The translations under genes and the position numbers were made by a program. Below are positions 42,366 to 53,184 of a stretch of 64,000 nt of DNA, one piece after another. The notes under the pieces are model-generated. The model worked only from the letters and a program-made list of their open reading frames with translations, made no database searches and was not told where the DNA came from. Source of the DNA: Gari tellinella. Lineage: Eukaryota > Mollusca > Bivalvia > Cardiida > Psammobiidae. The stretch spans positions 50,698,999 to 50,762,998 of the forward strand of contig OV277863.1 of the NCBI GenBank assembly GCA_922989275.2, in the 5' to 3' direction. How positions within the stretch are numbered: position 1 is the stretch's first letter; each line of letters starts with the position of its first letter.

Positions 42366-42829
42366 ACACAGCATTGACCACTACTAGTTGTACGCCATCT
42401 AGAGGTCATTCAGATTTAAAATAGGGTAATTTAACAATAGCCATGACTTTAGAAATGCAGGTGATAGCAGCTAGAGACTCTATATATTTGTAATGTGTAC
42501 TAAACTCGAGAAGCTCTTGAGCTATGTACAACTTGGTTCATATCCAACAAAGGTCAAATTCAATGTCAATTTTTTTAGTTATTTCCCCTTGTCTCATCAT
42601 GATCAGGTCCCAACTGTTTGCAAAGGTTTACCGTATATAGTTGCGCTGATAGTGTGCTAAGAGTTGACTCTTTGCATACTGGGTAATTTTGTCGTCTGCA
42701 ACAATTTATTGTCTGCTACTGTTCTGAAATTAGGATTTTCAAAATTTCATTTATAATTGCCTGCCTTATGTCATACCAGTATATGGCTTGAAGCAACAAG
42801 GTTATTAGCTGCCTTGTGTAATAATTATA
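42366..42829. other. Unassigned stretch
   Basis: No gene seen. TGATCAGGTCCCAACTGTTTGC near 42,600 is half of a GATC-type hairpin. Confidence 0.45.
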
Positions 42830-43015
42830 GTCTGACAATAGCGAAAGTAAAGCAGAATGCATCTTTTTCAGCCTGCTTTAAGCTTAGTAACCACCTGCTA
42901 GAATTAAGAAAATATTCCTTATGATACATGACTGTAACAGTATATAGGGCCTATATAAAGTGGAACTATTTGGAATAAACTGAATGCCGTAAAAGGTGCT
43001 TAGGGGAAAGGGTTA
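42830..43015 (-). mobile_element. TTAACCC miniature element, reversed, truncated
   Basis: The hairpin arms AAAGTAAAGCAGAATGCATC and CAGCCTGCTTTAAGC are followed by ACCACCTGCTAGAATTAAGA, ATGATACATGACTG and a terminal GGGTTAAAA. The left terminal repeat is missing. Confidence 0.6.
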
Positions 43016-43050
43016 AAACAGGCTGAAAGCAAAGCAGAAAGTGCCTACTT

Positions 43051-43298
43051 TAACCCGTTACCCAGTCAGTTTCTAGTTTTGAAGATAGCTTGCTACTTAA
43101 AGCAGGTTGAAAGTAAAGCAGAATGCACCTTAAGGTGCATTCTGCTTTACTTTCAGCCTGCTTTAAGCTACCATCTGCTAGAATAAAGAAAATATTTCTT
43201 GAGGTACATATTAATGAATGTATAAATTAGATCTATTTTCTTCAGTGGAGGAATAAAATAAAGGCTTAAAAAGGCGTATTTATGGGGTAATGGGTTAA
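43051..43298 (-). mobile_element. TTAACCC miniature element (best complete copy)
   Basis: The ends are TTAACCCGTTACCCAGTCAG and (reverse) TTAACCCATTACCCCATAAA. The centre is a palindrome of about 76 bp (43,095-43,170) whose arms GCAGGTTGAAAGTAAAGCAG and TTAAGGTGCATTCTGC meet at CACCTTAAGGTG; they differ by only a base or two. Non-coding. Such a transcript would fold into a long perfect hairpin. Confidence 0.8.
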
Positions 43299-43448
43299 GC
43301 ATCCACCAGTTAGGATGTAGGAAATACTGCCCTTTAACTCTTTCAACAAAATGTAACTCTGGGTTATTAGGTTTCCTTGTGGAAGTTTTACGTGACCAAA
43401 ACATTAACATTCTGGGTAGTTTAATAAACACAAGTCTGAATTAAAAAA

Positions 43449-43495
43449 ACAGTGTAGACTGGAGCCCTCTGATCTGGGTCTACACTGTTTGCAAA
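43449..43495. repeat. GTGTAGAC hairpin
   Basis: AACAGTGTAGACTGGAGCCC, TCTGATCTGGGTCTACACTGTT. The outer AACAGTGTAGAC/GTCTACACTGTT is perfect. The inner stem was shortened by a deletion compared with 13,266. Confidence 0.7.
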
Positions 43496-43777
43496 TGTAA
43501 TGAGTAAATTCAAACTAGTCAATGGTATTGAAAGCGTTATCTCAGTGTATTCTTGTCCTATACAAACAGAAACAGTGTTACAGAAAAGAGTACACTATAA
43601 AGACTGTTTTAACCCATTACCCCATAAAAACGCTTTTTAGCGCCTTTGATTAATTCCTCTACTGAATAAAATAGTTTCAATTTATACTGTCACAAATAAA
43701 AATCATAAGAAATATTTTCTATATTCTAGCAGATAATAGCTTAAAGCAGACTGAAAGAAAAGCAGAATGCGCCTTAA

Positions 43778-45958
43778 AGGGACTCGCAACCGGATGGTGT
43801 TCTTGTCAAAATAAAATAAAATACTCAAATAAAAGCAAATTTGTGGCATTATTTGGCTTCTGACATTAAAAAAATATGATCAGTCCAAAAAACGTCTCAA
43901 GAATTGTCACCGAATCTTAGTTTTTTAGATATTTTCCATCGTTTTTCCATAGCGTTAGCTAACGGTATAGTTGTTGTTGTTGCTTCTCTACACGGGGTCA
44001 GACATAAACCCGAGCCGAATAATGTTCTATTAATAGCTATCATTAAAGTACGTTAATTCGCTACTATATATATAGAGAGCGTCCGTAGCCGAGGGCGTAA
44101 AGGCGATGCCTCATTTTTCATTTTTAGCTCGACTTTTTCAAAAAGTCGAGCTATTGTCGTCACCCTGTCGTCTGCGTCTGCGTCAGCGTCTGCGTCTGCG
44201 TCTGCGTCAGCGTCTGCGTCGGTTAAGTTTTTTGCTTAAGGTTTTTGTAAGAGTCCATTTCTCAATAACTATCAAAGGTATCCATTTGAAACTTGGAAGA
44301 GTTGTTCAGTATTAAAAGGGCAACTCATTACAACAAGACAGGTAACCCTGGGATTTGTCATTTCAGAGTTATTGCCCTTGTTTTATTTACTTAAAAATTA
44401 TAAATTAACATATCTCAATAACTATCAAAGGTATCCATTTGAAACTTTGAATAGTTGTTCAGTATCAAAAGGGCAACTCATTACAACAAGGCAGGTAACC
44501 CTGGGATTTGTCATTTCAGAGTTATTGCCCCTATTTTATTTACTTAAAAATTATAAATTAACATATCTCAATAACTATCAAAGGTATCCATTTGAAACTT
44601 GGAATACTTGTTAAGTATCAAAAGGGCAACTCATTACAACAAGGCAGGTAACCCTGTGATTTGTCATTTTAGAGTTATTGCCCTTGTTTTATTTACTTAA
44701 ATATTATAAATTAACATATCTCAATAACTATCAAAGGTATCCATTTGAAACTTTGAATAGTTATTAAGTATCAAAAGAGCAACTCATTAAAACAAGGCAG
44801 GTAACCCTAGGATTTTCCATTTCAGAGTTATTGCACCTGTTTTATTTACTTAAAAAATATAAATTAACATATCTCAATAACTATCAAAGGTATCCATTTG
44901 AAACTTTGAATACTTGTTTAGTATCAAAAGGGCAACTCATTACAACAAGGCAGGTAATCCAGGGATTTGTAATTTCAGAGTTATTGCCCATGTTTTATAA
45001 CTTAAAAATTGTAAATTAACATATCTAAATAACTATGAAAGTTATTAACTTGAAACTTTAAATACCTGTTAAGTATCAAAAGAACAACTCATTACAACAA
45101 GGTAGGTTACTCTGTGATGTGTGATTCCAGAGTAATTGCCCTTGATTTATTTACTTAAAACTTGTAAATTGAAATATCTTAATAACTGTCAAAGGTTTTA
45201 ACTTGAAACTTTAAATACTTGTGTTATAACAAAAGGGCAACTCATTCAAACAAGAAAGGTGACCGGGGATTTGCCATTCCAGAGTTATTGCCCTTGTTTT
45301 TATTTACATAAAACTTGTAAATTGAAATTTCTCAATAATTACCATAGGTATTAACTTGAAACTTTTAATGCTTGTTCAGTTTCAAAAGGGCATCACCTTT
45401 CAACACAGCAGATAACCATGGGATTTGTCATTGCAGAGTTATTGCCCTTGTTTGACTAAGAATTTGTATATGTAATTATTCAGTAACCGTAGAAAGTTAT
45501 TAATTTCAAACTTCCAATATATTTGAATACTTGTTTAGTTTCAAAAGGGCAACGCATTACAACAAGGCAGGTAAAGCAGGCAAAGATATTGTCCTTCTTT
45601 TGACTTATAGTTTACTTTAAGTGGAATGTAGACTGTCCAAGTATGTTTAAGTTGTTGTTGCTTACAAACTTCTATGATCAATAGGGCATTAAACACCCAT
45701 ACACATTCTTTAAGTTTGAAAAATATAGCCGTCTCAAGTATATGAAAGTCGAGCGTCCTGCACCCGTTTGCGGTGCTCTCGTTGTCTCCGCATGGATGGT
45801 GACGGGTTCGAATCCCACCAGAGCCTCTTTTTTTTTTTTTTTTGGAAATGCATTTAACAGAATTTATTATCCTAAACTAAATTTTACCCATTTATATAAG
45901 CATTTGACATATATTTACAAATTACTATTTTTAATGCTTGATCCGGTTGCGAGCCTCT
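43778..45958. mobile_element. TTAA-flanked element with tRNA-like core, copy 3
   Basis: The ends AGGGACTCGCAACCGGATGG and (reverse) AGAGGCTCGCAACCGGATCA are flanked by TTAA. It is about 90% identical to copy 1, except that a Helentron-like element (44,126-45,784) sits between the A-box half (GTCCGTAGCCGAGGGCG, 44,081) and the B-box half (GGGTTCGAATCCC, 45,804) of the tRNA-like segment. Confidence 0.85.
44126..45784 (+). mobile_element. Helentron-like element AGCTCGACTTTT with tandem units
   Basis: The 5' end AGCTCGACTTTTTCAAAAAG, TCGAGCTATTGTCGTCACCC forms a hairpin. A (TCTGCG/TCAGCG)n run follows at 44,169-44,220. About nine tandem units of 150-170 bp contain ATCTCAATAACTATCAAAGG, CATTTGAAAC, GGGCAACTCATTACAACAAG and TTTCAGAGTTATTGCCC. 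The 3' end has AAAGTCGAGC (complement of the 5' end), a hairpin GCACC/GGTGC (45,760-45,776) and TCTCGTTG. This is the same layout as Hel-A and Hel-B. No coding sequence. Confidence 0.75.
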
Positions 45959-46321
45959 TTAAGGCGCATTCTGCTTTACTTTCAACCTGCTTTAAGTAAT
46001 CAAATATCTTCAAAACTAGAAACAGACTATATGGGGTGATGGGTTAAAAAATCTGTCAGAGCCTGTCTAAATGACCATAGCCAATTGTTACCAACCCATA
46101 CACAGGGATGTTTCTTCCTTTGAAATCACAAATATGTTCACTCTCATAGGAAAGCAAAGCAAAGGTTAAAAAAATACATGCCTTTAACCCATTGCCCCAT
46201 AAATACGCCTTTTTACGTCCCAAATTTATTCTTCTACTGAAGAAAAGAAATCCAATTTATAGTGTTACAAATAAAAATCATAAGAAATATTTTCTATATT
46301 CTAGCAGATAATAGCTTAAAG

Positions 46322-47469
46322 CAGGGTTGGCAAGTTTTTGCCAAGGGTGGAAAAAACCATGGAAAAAACCGGAAAAAACCGGCAAGGAAAAAACTGGGTG
46401 GCAAAAACTGGCAAAAACTAAAAAATATTAGTGGCAAAAACTAGACACTGGATAGCAAAAACTAAAGACACTGGGTAGCAAAAACTGAATTTAAATAAAC
46501 CCTTATAGCAGGTTACTCTTCATAACAGGTTTACACCTTAAGGCACATGCACTAAAGTGGATGGACAGTGGTTGTGTATTGTGTGTAACCAACAAACAAG
46601 GAAAAAACTGGGTGGCAAAAACTAAAAAATCTGACTGGCAAAAACTAAAGACACTGGGTGGCAAAAACTGAATTTGAATATACCCTTTTAGCAGGTTACT
46701 CTTCTTAACAGGTTTACACCTTAAGGCACATGCACTGAAGTGTGTGGGCAGTGGTTGTGTATTGTGGACCTGCCAATGCATTTAGTGTCAAGTGTCAGAA
46801 GAATACACAATACACGGTCAATGGAAATGAGTAAAACAGACTGAAAGTTTAAAATGTACACTGAGCACTGTAAGTGTTAATTTCCTGCAAGTTCTGCTGA
46901 TATGGAAAGGGTGTTTTCTAACTTTAGTAAATTGAAGTAATATTCAGACAAAACTGAGTCCTGTCTTGGAATAGAAAAAGCAGGAAAACTTGTGTTTTGT
47001 TGCAGAATGCAATTACACTTCTTTCAACTTTTTTACATCTTAAGAAACTCAGATGAGAAAAAATCAAAATCTAAAATCCTTATTTCTCTATTGAATCCTG
47101 TATTGTTTGTGACTACAGTTCTTCTTACAGGTTGTCTCAAACAAACAATTCTAATAAGTAGTAAGAAAACAGTTGTTTGCAACATTATGGAGAAAACAAT
47201 TGAAATTGTTTTTTTCTCATTCTCATTTGTAGCCCAGTTTTTATTACTGTTTCACTTTTATAAATATCAGGCATAATTTTGATGACTGATATTAAAATAA
47301 AGCTAGTTGAAAACATCCCAAGACTTATTTTTCGCATTTTCACCCTGATATATTCATTGTTTTAGGTTTTTGCCATTTTAGCCGGTTTTTTCCAGTTTTT
47401 GCCGGTTTTTTCCAGTTTTTGCCACTGGCAAGGAAAAAACTAGTTTTTGCCGGCAAAAACCCAACCCTG
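46322..47469 (+). mobile_element. hAT transposon remnant (1.15 kb) with GGCAAAAACTGG phrases
   Basis: GCTTAAAG lies exactly on both sides (46,314-46,321 and 47,470-47,477), the 8-bp duplication of hAT elements. The ends are CAGGGTTGGCAAGTTTTTGC and (reverse) CAGGGTTGGGTTTTTGCCGG. Both ends and the interior repeat GG(C/A)AAAAAC(T/C)(G/A) many times (46,350-46,490, 46,600-46,675, 47,385-47,460). A segment of about 120 bp is present twice (46,485-46,595 and 46,665-46,770). Remnants of the transposase C-terminus remain at 46,890-47,010. Confidence 0.88.
46890..47010 (+). pseudogene. hAT transposase C-terminal dimerisation region (remnant)
   Basis: The plus strand reads SSADMERVFSNFSKLK then a stop (46,890-46,940), and in another frame CLGIEKAGKLVFC (about 46,962-47,000). 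These match the conserved hATC blocks SA--ER-FS and (R/E)--KLV. The rest of the transposase is not recognisable. It confirms the superfamily but cannot be active. Confidence 0.75.
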
Positions 47470-47587
47470 GCTTAAAGCAGGCTGAAAGTAAAGCAGAATG
47501 CGCCATAAGGTGCATTCTGCTTTATTTTCAACCTGATTTAAGTGGTCACCAATCTTCTAAACTAGAAACAGGTTATGGGGTAATGGG

Positions 47588-47828
47588 TTAACCCTTTCCC
47601 CAATAGCATTCAGTTTATTCCTCCACTGAAGAAATAGTACCAATTTATAGGTATGAACATGTACAATAATGCATATTTTCTTTATCCTAACAGGTGGGTT
47701 ACAAGCTTAAATCAGGCTGAAAGTAAAGCAGAATGTGCCTTAAGGCACATTCTGTTTTACTTTCAACAGGTCTGCTTTAAGTAGTCATGCACCTGTTTTC
47801 AAAACTAAACAGGCTATGAAGTAAATGT
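47588..47828 (+). mobile_element. TTAACCC miniature element
   Basis: It starts at the shared TTAACCCTTTCCCC and ends near GGCTATGAAGTAAATG. The hairpin arms GCTTAAATCAGGCTGAAAGT and TTTACTTTCAACAGGTCTGC meet at TGTGCCTTAAGGCACA. The right terminal repeat is eroded. Confidence 0.7.
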
Positions 47829-47925
47829 GATCAGACCTCCCAATGCAGTGTCTCTGCAACTGCACCTGCAGATCCTGCATCAGCCTAATGTCATCCAAAA
47901 TCATGCCTGCAGAAAACACAAGAAA

Positions 47926-48988
47926 CAAGAAATATCTTTAAAAAAGATATTCGGCGGAATGAGTGGTTGAACTAAGGCTATATAGATGGGTGTGCAAAAT
48001 TGAATTAAATTGAGGTTTTCAAAGAATATATATCTTGGATTGAAAAGCAAAAAATACAAGTATTCAATTGAAACAGTAACTATTATTTAAAATGCAAAAC
48101 TATCTTGTACAGAAATGCAAAACAAAACAATAATTTAACTCATATCCTAGCTACTGGTAGGAGATCCTCACATTAATCTATTGTTCCATTCATAGAGTTT
48201 CTTGAAACAAACGGTAGCTGGTCTTAATGTCCCATTGCATGAATGTACCATTGCCTCAATGTACCATTTTCAGTCTGAACGTACCATTTTTAAAAAATCC
48301 TATATTATAACCATGATTGACCATTATTAGTTGATGAAAAATGTAAAATAGTACTTTATATGTTACTTGGATGATTTAAATGATTTTTTTAAAATACAAT
48401 GTTCCTATGTGAGTATTATCCACTTTTTGTAGAAGTTCAATGAGTTTATACAATTCAACATGTATGTATCTGCATTCTTTTTTCCTACAATCAGGTGTGG
48501 ATTTTTTAACTACAAATATCATAAATCAATCGGGGATAATTATAAACCATTTCTTCATTAAAAAAATAGTATAATAAAATTGTTTTCTATCAATTTTATA
48601 TAGTGGTACGTTCAGTCTAGGAAAATGGTACATTGAGACTGGTACATTGAGGCATTGGTACGTTAAGACCATAAACCAAACAAACTATAGCATACACAAA
48701 TGTACAGATACAACAATCTACTGTACTTCACTCTTGTAAATAATGATGAAACAACACAATTGTGTTTAACTCACTTGAGGCTATTCATATATAAAATATT
48801 GCTTTTAATGTATGGCAAATGTGTACAAATAGTTAACAATTAAAACAAATAGGTTGTAAACAATTACGAAACACCTAGCTTCCTCTGTATATCTATAAAT
48901 AGATTTCAGATCATATCTTAAAATAGAAGCATAATTTGTGGAAACTTCTGTGGCCTAATTCATCAGACCAGTAGTAAACAGCCAGCCT
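47926..48988 (-). mobile_element. Hel-B copy 3, first half
   Basis: It starts CAAGAAATATCTTTAAAAAA as in copies 1 and 2 and follows copy 2 closely (TAGCTACTGGTAGGAGATCC). It breaks at AGTAAACAGCCAGCCT (48,988) and resumes at 62,959. A 465-bp element lies inside at 48,213-48,677. Confidence 0.85.
48213..48677. mobile_element. Reiterated-phrase element GGTACATTGAG (465 bp)
   Basis: AAACAAAC at 48,205-48,212 and 48,678-48,685 is an exact 8-bp duplication; the other Hel-B copies have it once. The ends are GGTAGCTGGTCTTAATGTCC and (reverse) GGTTTATGGTCTTAACGTAC. Each end has three or four CAATGTACCATT / CTGAACGTACCA phrases, inverted between ends. Non-coding. Confidence 0.85.
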
Positions 48989-49194
48989 CCTGTATGAAAA
49001 ATCCACACGGATTCCAGGCGGAATCCGGGCGGAATTGACACGGAATCCCAATTTTACAGGCGGATTTCGGGCGGACACGGAATTTATGAAAAATGTCCGT
49101 ACGGAAATTCTGCATTCAGAGCAAAATTCCGTGCGGACAAAATAAATTTCCGTGCGGAATTTCTATCTTGTCCACACGGAATGTCTTCCCCTCA

Positions 49195-49345
49195 CGGATA
49201 TTTCATACTTTAACATTTTGAGACACGGATTTTTTATACTCTAACATTCAGAGACACGGATTTTTAATACTTTAACATTTTGAGACACGGATTTTTTATA
49301 CTTTAACATTTTGAGACACGGATTTTTAATACTTGAATATTTTAA
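49195..49345 (+). repeat. Tandem ACACGGATTTTTTATACTTT units
   Basis: Five units of about 32 bp (ACACGGATTTTTTATACTTT, AACATTTTGAG). They continue the CACGGA phrase of the element end. Confidence 0.8.
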
Positions 49346-50044
49346 GAACACGAAAATTTCGTACTTTAATAAATGAGAATTAAGCAGGAATATAAATCTG
49401 CATGGACATTTAATACTAATTAGAGTTTATTTTGGATCTAGAATTTTCAAATAGTCTATTTGTCCAATATACCACATCTGGTTACTTTAGTGGTAAATAG
49501 ATACATGTATATAAGTTATGAACTAGCAACATGTTTGTAAAACATGCATGCCACAGGGCCTCCTTGAACTTGAAAATACAATACTAGATATGTCCATAAA
49601 TGACCTTAAGGCAAAAACTTAATCAAAGTCAAGTTCATAGGTTAATGTCAACAAACTACAATGCAACATGCTGTACTCATTAAGGGACATACGCAAATGC
49701 AGATTTGTGATTCTAACTACAATGTGTACTTAGTCCAATACGGAGTTAAATACTGAAGCTTAAGCAAGTAAAGCAATAAGGTCAAAGTCAAGGTCACCTA
49801 AAACTGCAAGGCAACATGCATGCTGTACTCATTTAGTGCTACAAGCATGCGGAATTGAGGGACTATAGCTTCAGTTCTAATAGTCCATAGCTGAATAAAA
49901 TTCAAAACACTTCACCAAGGTCACATTGTTCAAGGTCAAAGGTCAAGGTCGTCAATTTTCAATACCAACATTCTGTAATTATTCTGGCAAATAAGCATTA
50001 TAAGTTGAGGGGTACTTTATAAGCCACAGTACTTGGAAAATGAT
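49346..50044. other. Unassigned interior
   Basis: No gene. CAAGGTCAAAGGTCAAGGTC and similar phrases at 49,930 and 50,450 resemble eroded Helentron-type tandem units. Confidence 0.45.
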
Positions 50045-50283
50045 TTAACCCATTACTCCATACATATACATCTTTTACCTTTAATTTATTGCTTCACTTT
50101 CAAATTTAAACTGTCCTTAATATGTCCCATAGATAGTTGTTCTATGTCCTAGCAGATCTGGTTATTTAAAGTAGGCTAAAAGTAAAGAACATTGTGCTTT
50201 AAGGGGCATCTGCTTTATTTTCAATTTGCTTTAAGTGGTTATCTGTCTTCAACACTTGAAACAGTCTATGGTGTAATGGGTTA
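50045..50283 (+). mobile_element. TTAACCC miniature element
   Basis: TTAACCCATTACTCCATACA and (reverse) TTAACCCATTACACCATAGA enclose an eroded palindrome (GTGCTTTAAGGGGCATCTGC). Confidence 0.75.
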
Positions 50284-51396
50284 AAATTAAGTGCAAAAAC
50301 TAAATTATGGTCAAAGAAATAGGCCAAGGCCACCAAACTGCAATGCAACATTTTGAAATCATTAAGGGGAATAAGTAAAGTTGAATGGCCCTATCTGCAA
50401 TACTTAGTAATTAAATGATTGAATTCCCCAAAAATATCCTTCACAGAGGTCAAGGTCAAAGGTCAAGGTCACCATACTGCAATGCAACACGCTGAACTTA
50501 TGAAGGGGCATGTGAAGATGCTTAACCATTGACCCTAGCTAGTCTTTAGTTCTATGCCAAAAGTTCCCCTTGTAGGACCTCTCACTCACGACAGGCGCCT
50601 ATTTCAAATGAGAAACAGTGGAACATGTGTATGTGCCGACTGGCATCCTGTACGAAATGTTCCGCCCGGAATTGGGGCGGAATCTCACATCCTATTCCGC
50701 CTGCATTTCCACTTATATGAAATAAAGAATAAATTCGGGGCGGATTCCAGGCGGAAACGGGGCGGAATTCGGGGCGGAATATGTAAATGAGGCACATTTT
50801 ACGGACGGAAAAAATTTCAGGCGGAAAAAATTCCGGGCGGAATATGTAAATGAGGCGGAAAATCTTCCAGGCGGAATTAGGATATGCAAATGAGGCGGAA
50901 TATATTCCGGGCGGATTCCAGGCGGAAACGGGGCGGAATTTGGGGCGAAATATGTAAATGAGGCGGAAAATCTTCAGGCGGAATTAGGATATGCAAATGA
51001 AGCGGAATTTTCTTTGGGGCTGAAATTTTGATGCAGAATAAGTAAATAAAGGAAGGGGAATATTCAGGGTAGAAGCTTTGCAAAATCTATTTTGGGTAGA
51101 ATTTGACTTTAGAACATCCTCTTTTAATTTTGCAGTCAAATTAGGCATGCCCATCACAACTTCCATCAAGGATTGCGAAAAAGAAACTCCAAGAGCTACT
51201 GAAAATAGATAAACAACCAAAAAAGTGCATATCATTAAACTTTTTAATTGAAAAAGTAACATATTAATCAATTTAACTTACATAATCACACACCTTGATG
51301 CTGTCCTAGAAACCAAATGTCTTATAATGTGTCTCGTATGATAAAATATCTCCTTGGAAGAACAAACCTGAAATCGTTCCCCAACAGCACTATTTC

Positions 51397-51783
51397 TTTA
51401 ACCCATTCAACCATAAAAAATATGCCTTTTTACACCTTTAATGTATTAGTCTGCTGAAGAAAATAGTTTATACAGACATGAATGTGCTTCATAAGAAATA
51501 TTTTCTTTATCCTAGCAGATGGTAGCCTGAAATCAAAACAATGCACCTTACAGTGCATTCTGCTTTACTTTCAACCTGCTTTAACCTACATAACCCCATA
51601 AATACATCTTTAACTTATGACCCCAAAGTTCTGTTTTTCCTATATCCTAGCAGATGGTAGCTTAAAGCAGGTTGAAATTAACTAAAGCAGAATGTGTCTT
51701 AAAGTGCATTCTACTTTACTTTCAACCTGCTTTAAGTGGTCACTTGTCTTCAAAAGTTGAAACAAACTATGGAATAATGGTTA
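51397..51783 (+). mobile_element. Two adjoining TTAACCC miniature elements
   Basis: The first (51,397-51,590) has TTAACCCATTCAACCATAAA and a short palindrome CAATGCACCTTACAGTGCATT. The second (to 51,783) has CTTAAAGCAGGTTGAAATTA with its complement and ends ACTATGGAATAATGGTTAA. Confidence 0.7.
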
Positions 51784-52304
51784 AAATGTCATGCTCCAAT
51801 TATAATCAAATTAGTACTTGACAGAAATATACATAGTTTGAACTTGGAATGGGAATTTCTTATCCAAGTAAAAAGAGCAGGATAACACCTGCAAAATTTG
51901 ATAAACAAACAGAGCAAACACAGATCAGGAACAGTCAAATCTGGGTCTTCTCAGTTTGTTAATGCCATAAAAAAGTGTCTATGAGGGAAATATTTAATCT
52001 GTCTTAACTAATGTACAATTGTATAATCAAATATTTTACACTTATTATTTACAGAGATATTTATCAAGTCATTGTCTTTGAATTCTATTTTCTTATTAAA
52101 AACCTCTTATAAATTTGATGGGTTACAGATTATCAAACAGAAAATTTCTATCTTTGACATAAACACTTTAGCTCGTTTAACTCTTTCAACACTAAGTAAC
52201 TCTTGTGTGTTATTAGGTTCTCTTGTAGATCCTTTTAGTTACAAAAATATGAACCAATGTCTACTTGGAATTCTGGGTAGTTTATAAATACTGCTCTACA
52301 CAAA

Positions 52305-52362
52305 CAAACAGTGTAGACCCTGATCAGAATAGCCCTCTGAAATGGGTTTACACTGTTTGCAA
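52305..52362. repeat. GTGTAGACC hairpin
   Basis: AACAGTGTAGACCCTGATCA, GAATAGCCCTCTGA, AATGGGTTTACACTGTTTGC. It is a relative of 13,266 and 43,449. Confidence 0.65.
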
Positions 52363-52429
52363 ATTATATAACTAGTATATTTTAAACAGGTCAATTGTGT
52401 TGATAGAGTTTACTCTTTTTGAAAATAGG

Positions 52430-52640
52430 TGACTATACTTAAAGCAGGTTGAAAGTAAATCAGAATGCACCTTAAGGTGCATTCTGCTTCACTTTCAGCC
52501 TGCTTTAAGCTACCACCTGCTTGAATATAGAAAATATTCCTTATGATACATATTCATGACTATAAATTGGAACTATTGTCTTCAGCGGAGGAATAAACTA
52601 GATGCACTAAAAGGTGCTTCTATGAGGGAAAGAGTTAAAA
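52430..52640 (-). mobile_element. TTAACCC miniature element, reversed
   Basis: The palindrome ACTTAAAGCAGGTTGAAAGT...CACCTTAAGGTG...GCCTGCTTTAAGC (52,438-52,510) is nearly perfect. ACCACCTGCTTGAATATAGA, ATGATACATATTCATGAC and a terminal AGAGTTAAAA follow. Confidence 0.75.
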
Positions 52641-52967
52641 AAATATGGCACAGGTAATGTTCAATTTGGCCTACAGAATTACCTAAACAAATCCATTCTA
52701 GGATCAGGATAAGTCTAGTTCTAATGACACATCCATATCAAATGTCTAAGGTTTTAGTTGTAACTTGTTTCCTAGCATAAGATGATCTCCATGTCACTGT
52801 CACCGGGCATCATTCATTCACTGCCTTGTTGGTAAAAACTTGGCCAATATTTTCCCACATCAAGTGTTGACATAATCTAAAAGACAATCAGGAGACACTA
52901 AATTTAAAATATGACTTCAAATATTTATTACAAAAAAATTGAGTCTGAATTAATTTTAAAATGGATC

Positions 52968-53184
52968 TTAAGGTTGAGTACCCCTAATGAGATCGTGCCA
53001 AATTCGGTCAATATTGGAACTCTACAGAGAGCGATCGGCCATTCTCATCAACTGCCGACCTGTTTTGAACTGTGCTGAAACATGCATGGTTCGAAACACT
53101 TTGGCAGTTGACAAGAATGGCTGATGGACATAGAAATTAGACTACCAATTGTGGTCTGATCTTATTAGGGGTCCTAAATCTTAA
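52968..53184. mobile_element. 217-bp palindromic miniature element
   Basis: TTAAGGTTGAGTACCCCTAA and (reverse) TTAAGATTTAGGACCCCTAA match in 23 of 27 end bases. The interior GGCCATTCTCATCAACTGCC is mirrored by GGCAGTTGACAAGAATGGCT. No gene. Confidence 0.7.

Larger units (their letters stand above)
43609..46047 (+). mobile_element. TTAACCC miniature element split by TTAA element
   Basis: TTAACCCATTACCCCATAAA on the left and (reverse) TTAACCCATCACCCCATATA on the right enclose the usual 260-bp unit. The palindrome is cut at its central TTAA (43,774-43,777 and 45,959-45,962) by the element at 43,778-45,958. Confidence 0.8.
46184..47591 (+). mobile_element. TTAACCC miniature element split by hAT element
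   Basis: TTAACCCATTGCCCCATAAA and (reverse) TTAACCCATTACCCCATAAC bound the unit. It is interrupted within the left palindrome arm by the hAT element at 46,322-47,469. It shares its right border with the next unit (47,588). Confidence 0.8.

Noticed and set aside
44372..45019. Repeated small protein (YLLKNYKLTYLNNYQRYPFE)
   Set aside because: It is a translation of the non-coding tandem units of a Helentron-like element; the frame is not kept across all units.
46992..47276. 94-residue open frame with hydrophobic stretches
   Set aside because: It starts within the hAT transposase remnant and continues in AT-rich sequence; only the first residues match the transposase in another frame.
49346..50640. 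Enhancer or nuclear-receptor site array from AAGGTCA phrases
   Set aside because: The phrases occur as parts of eroded tandem repeat units; nothing else supports regulation.
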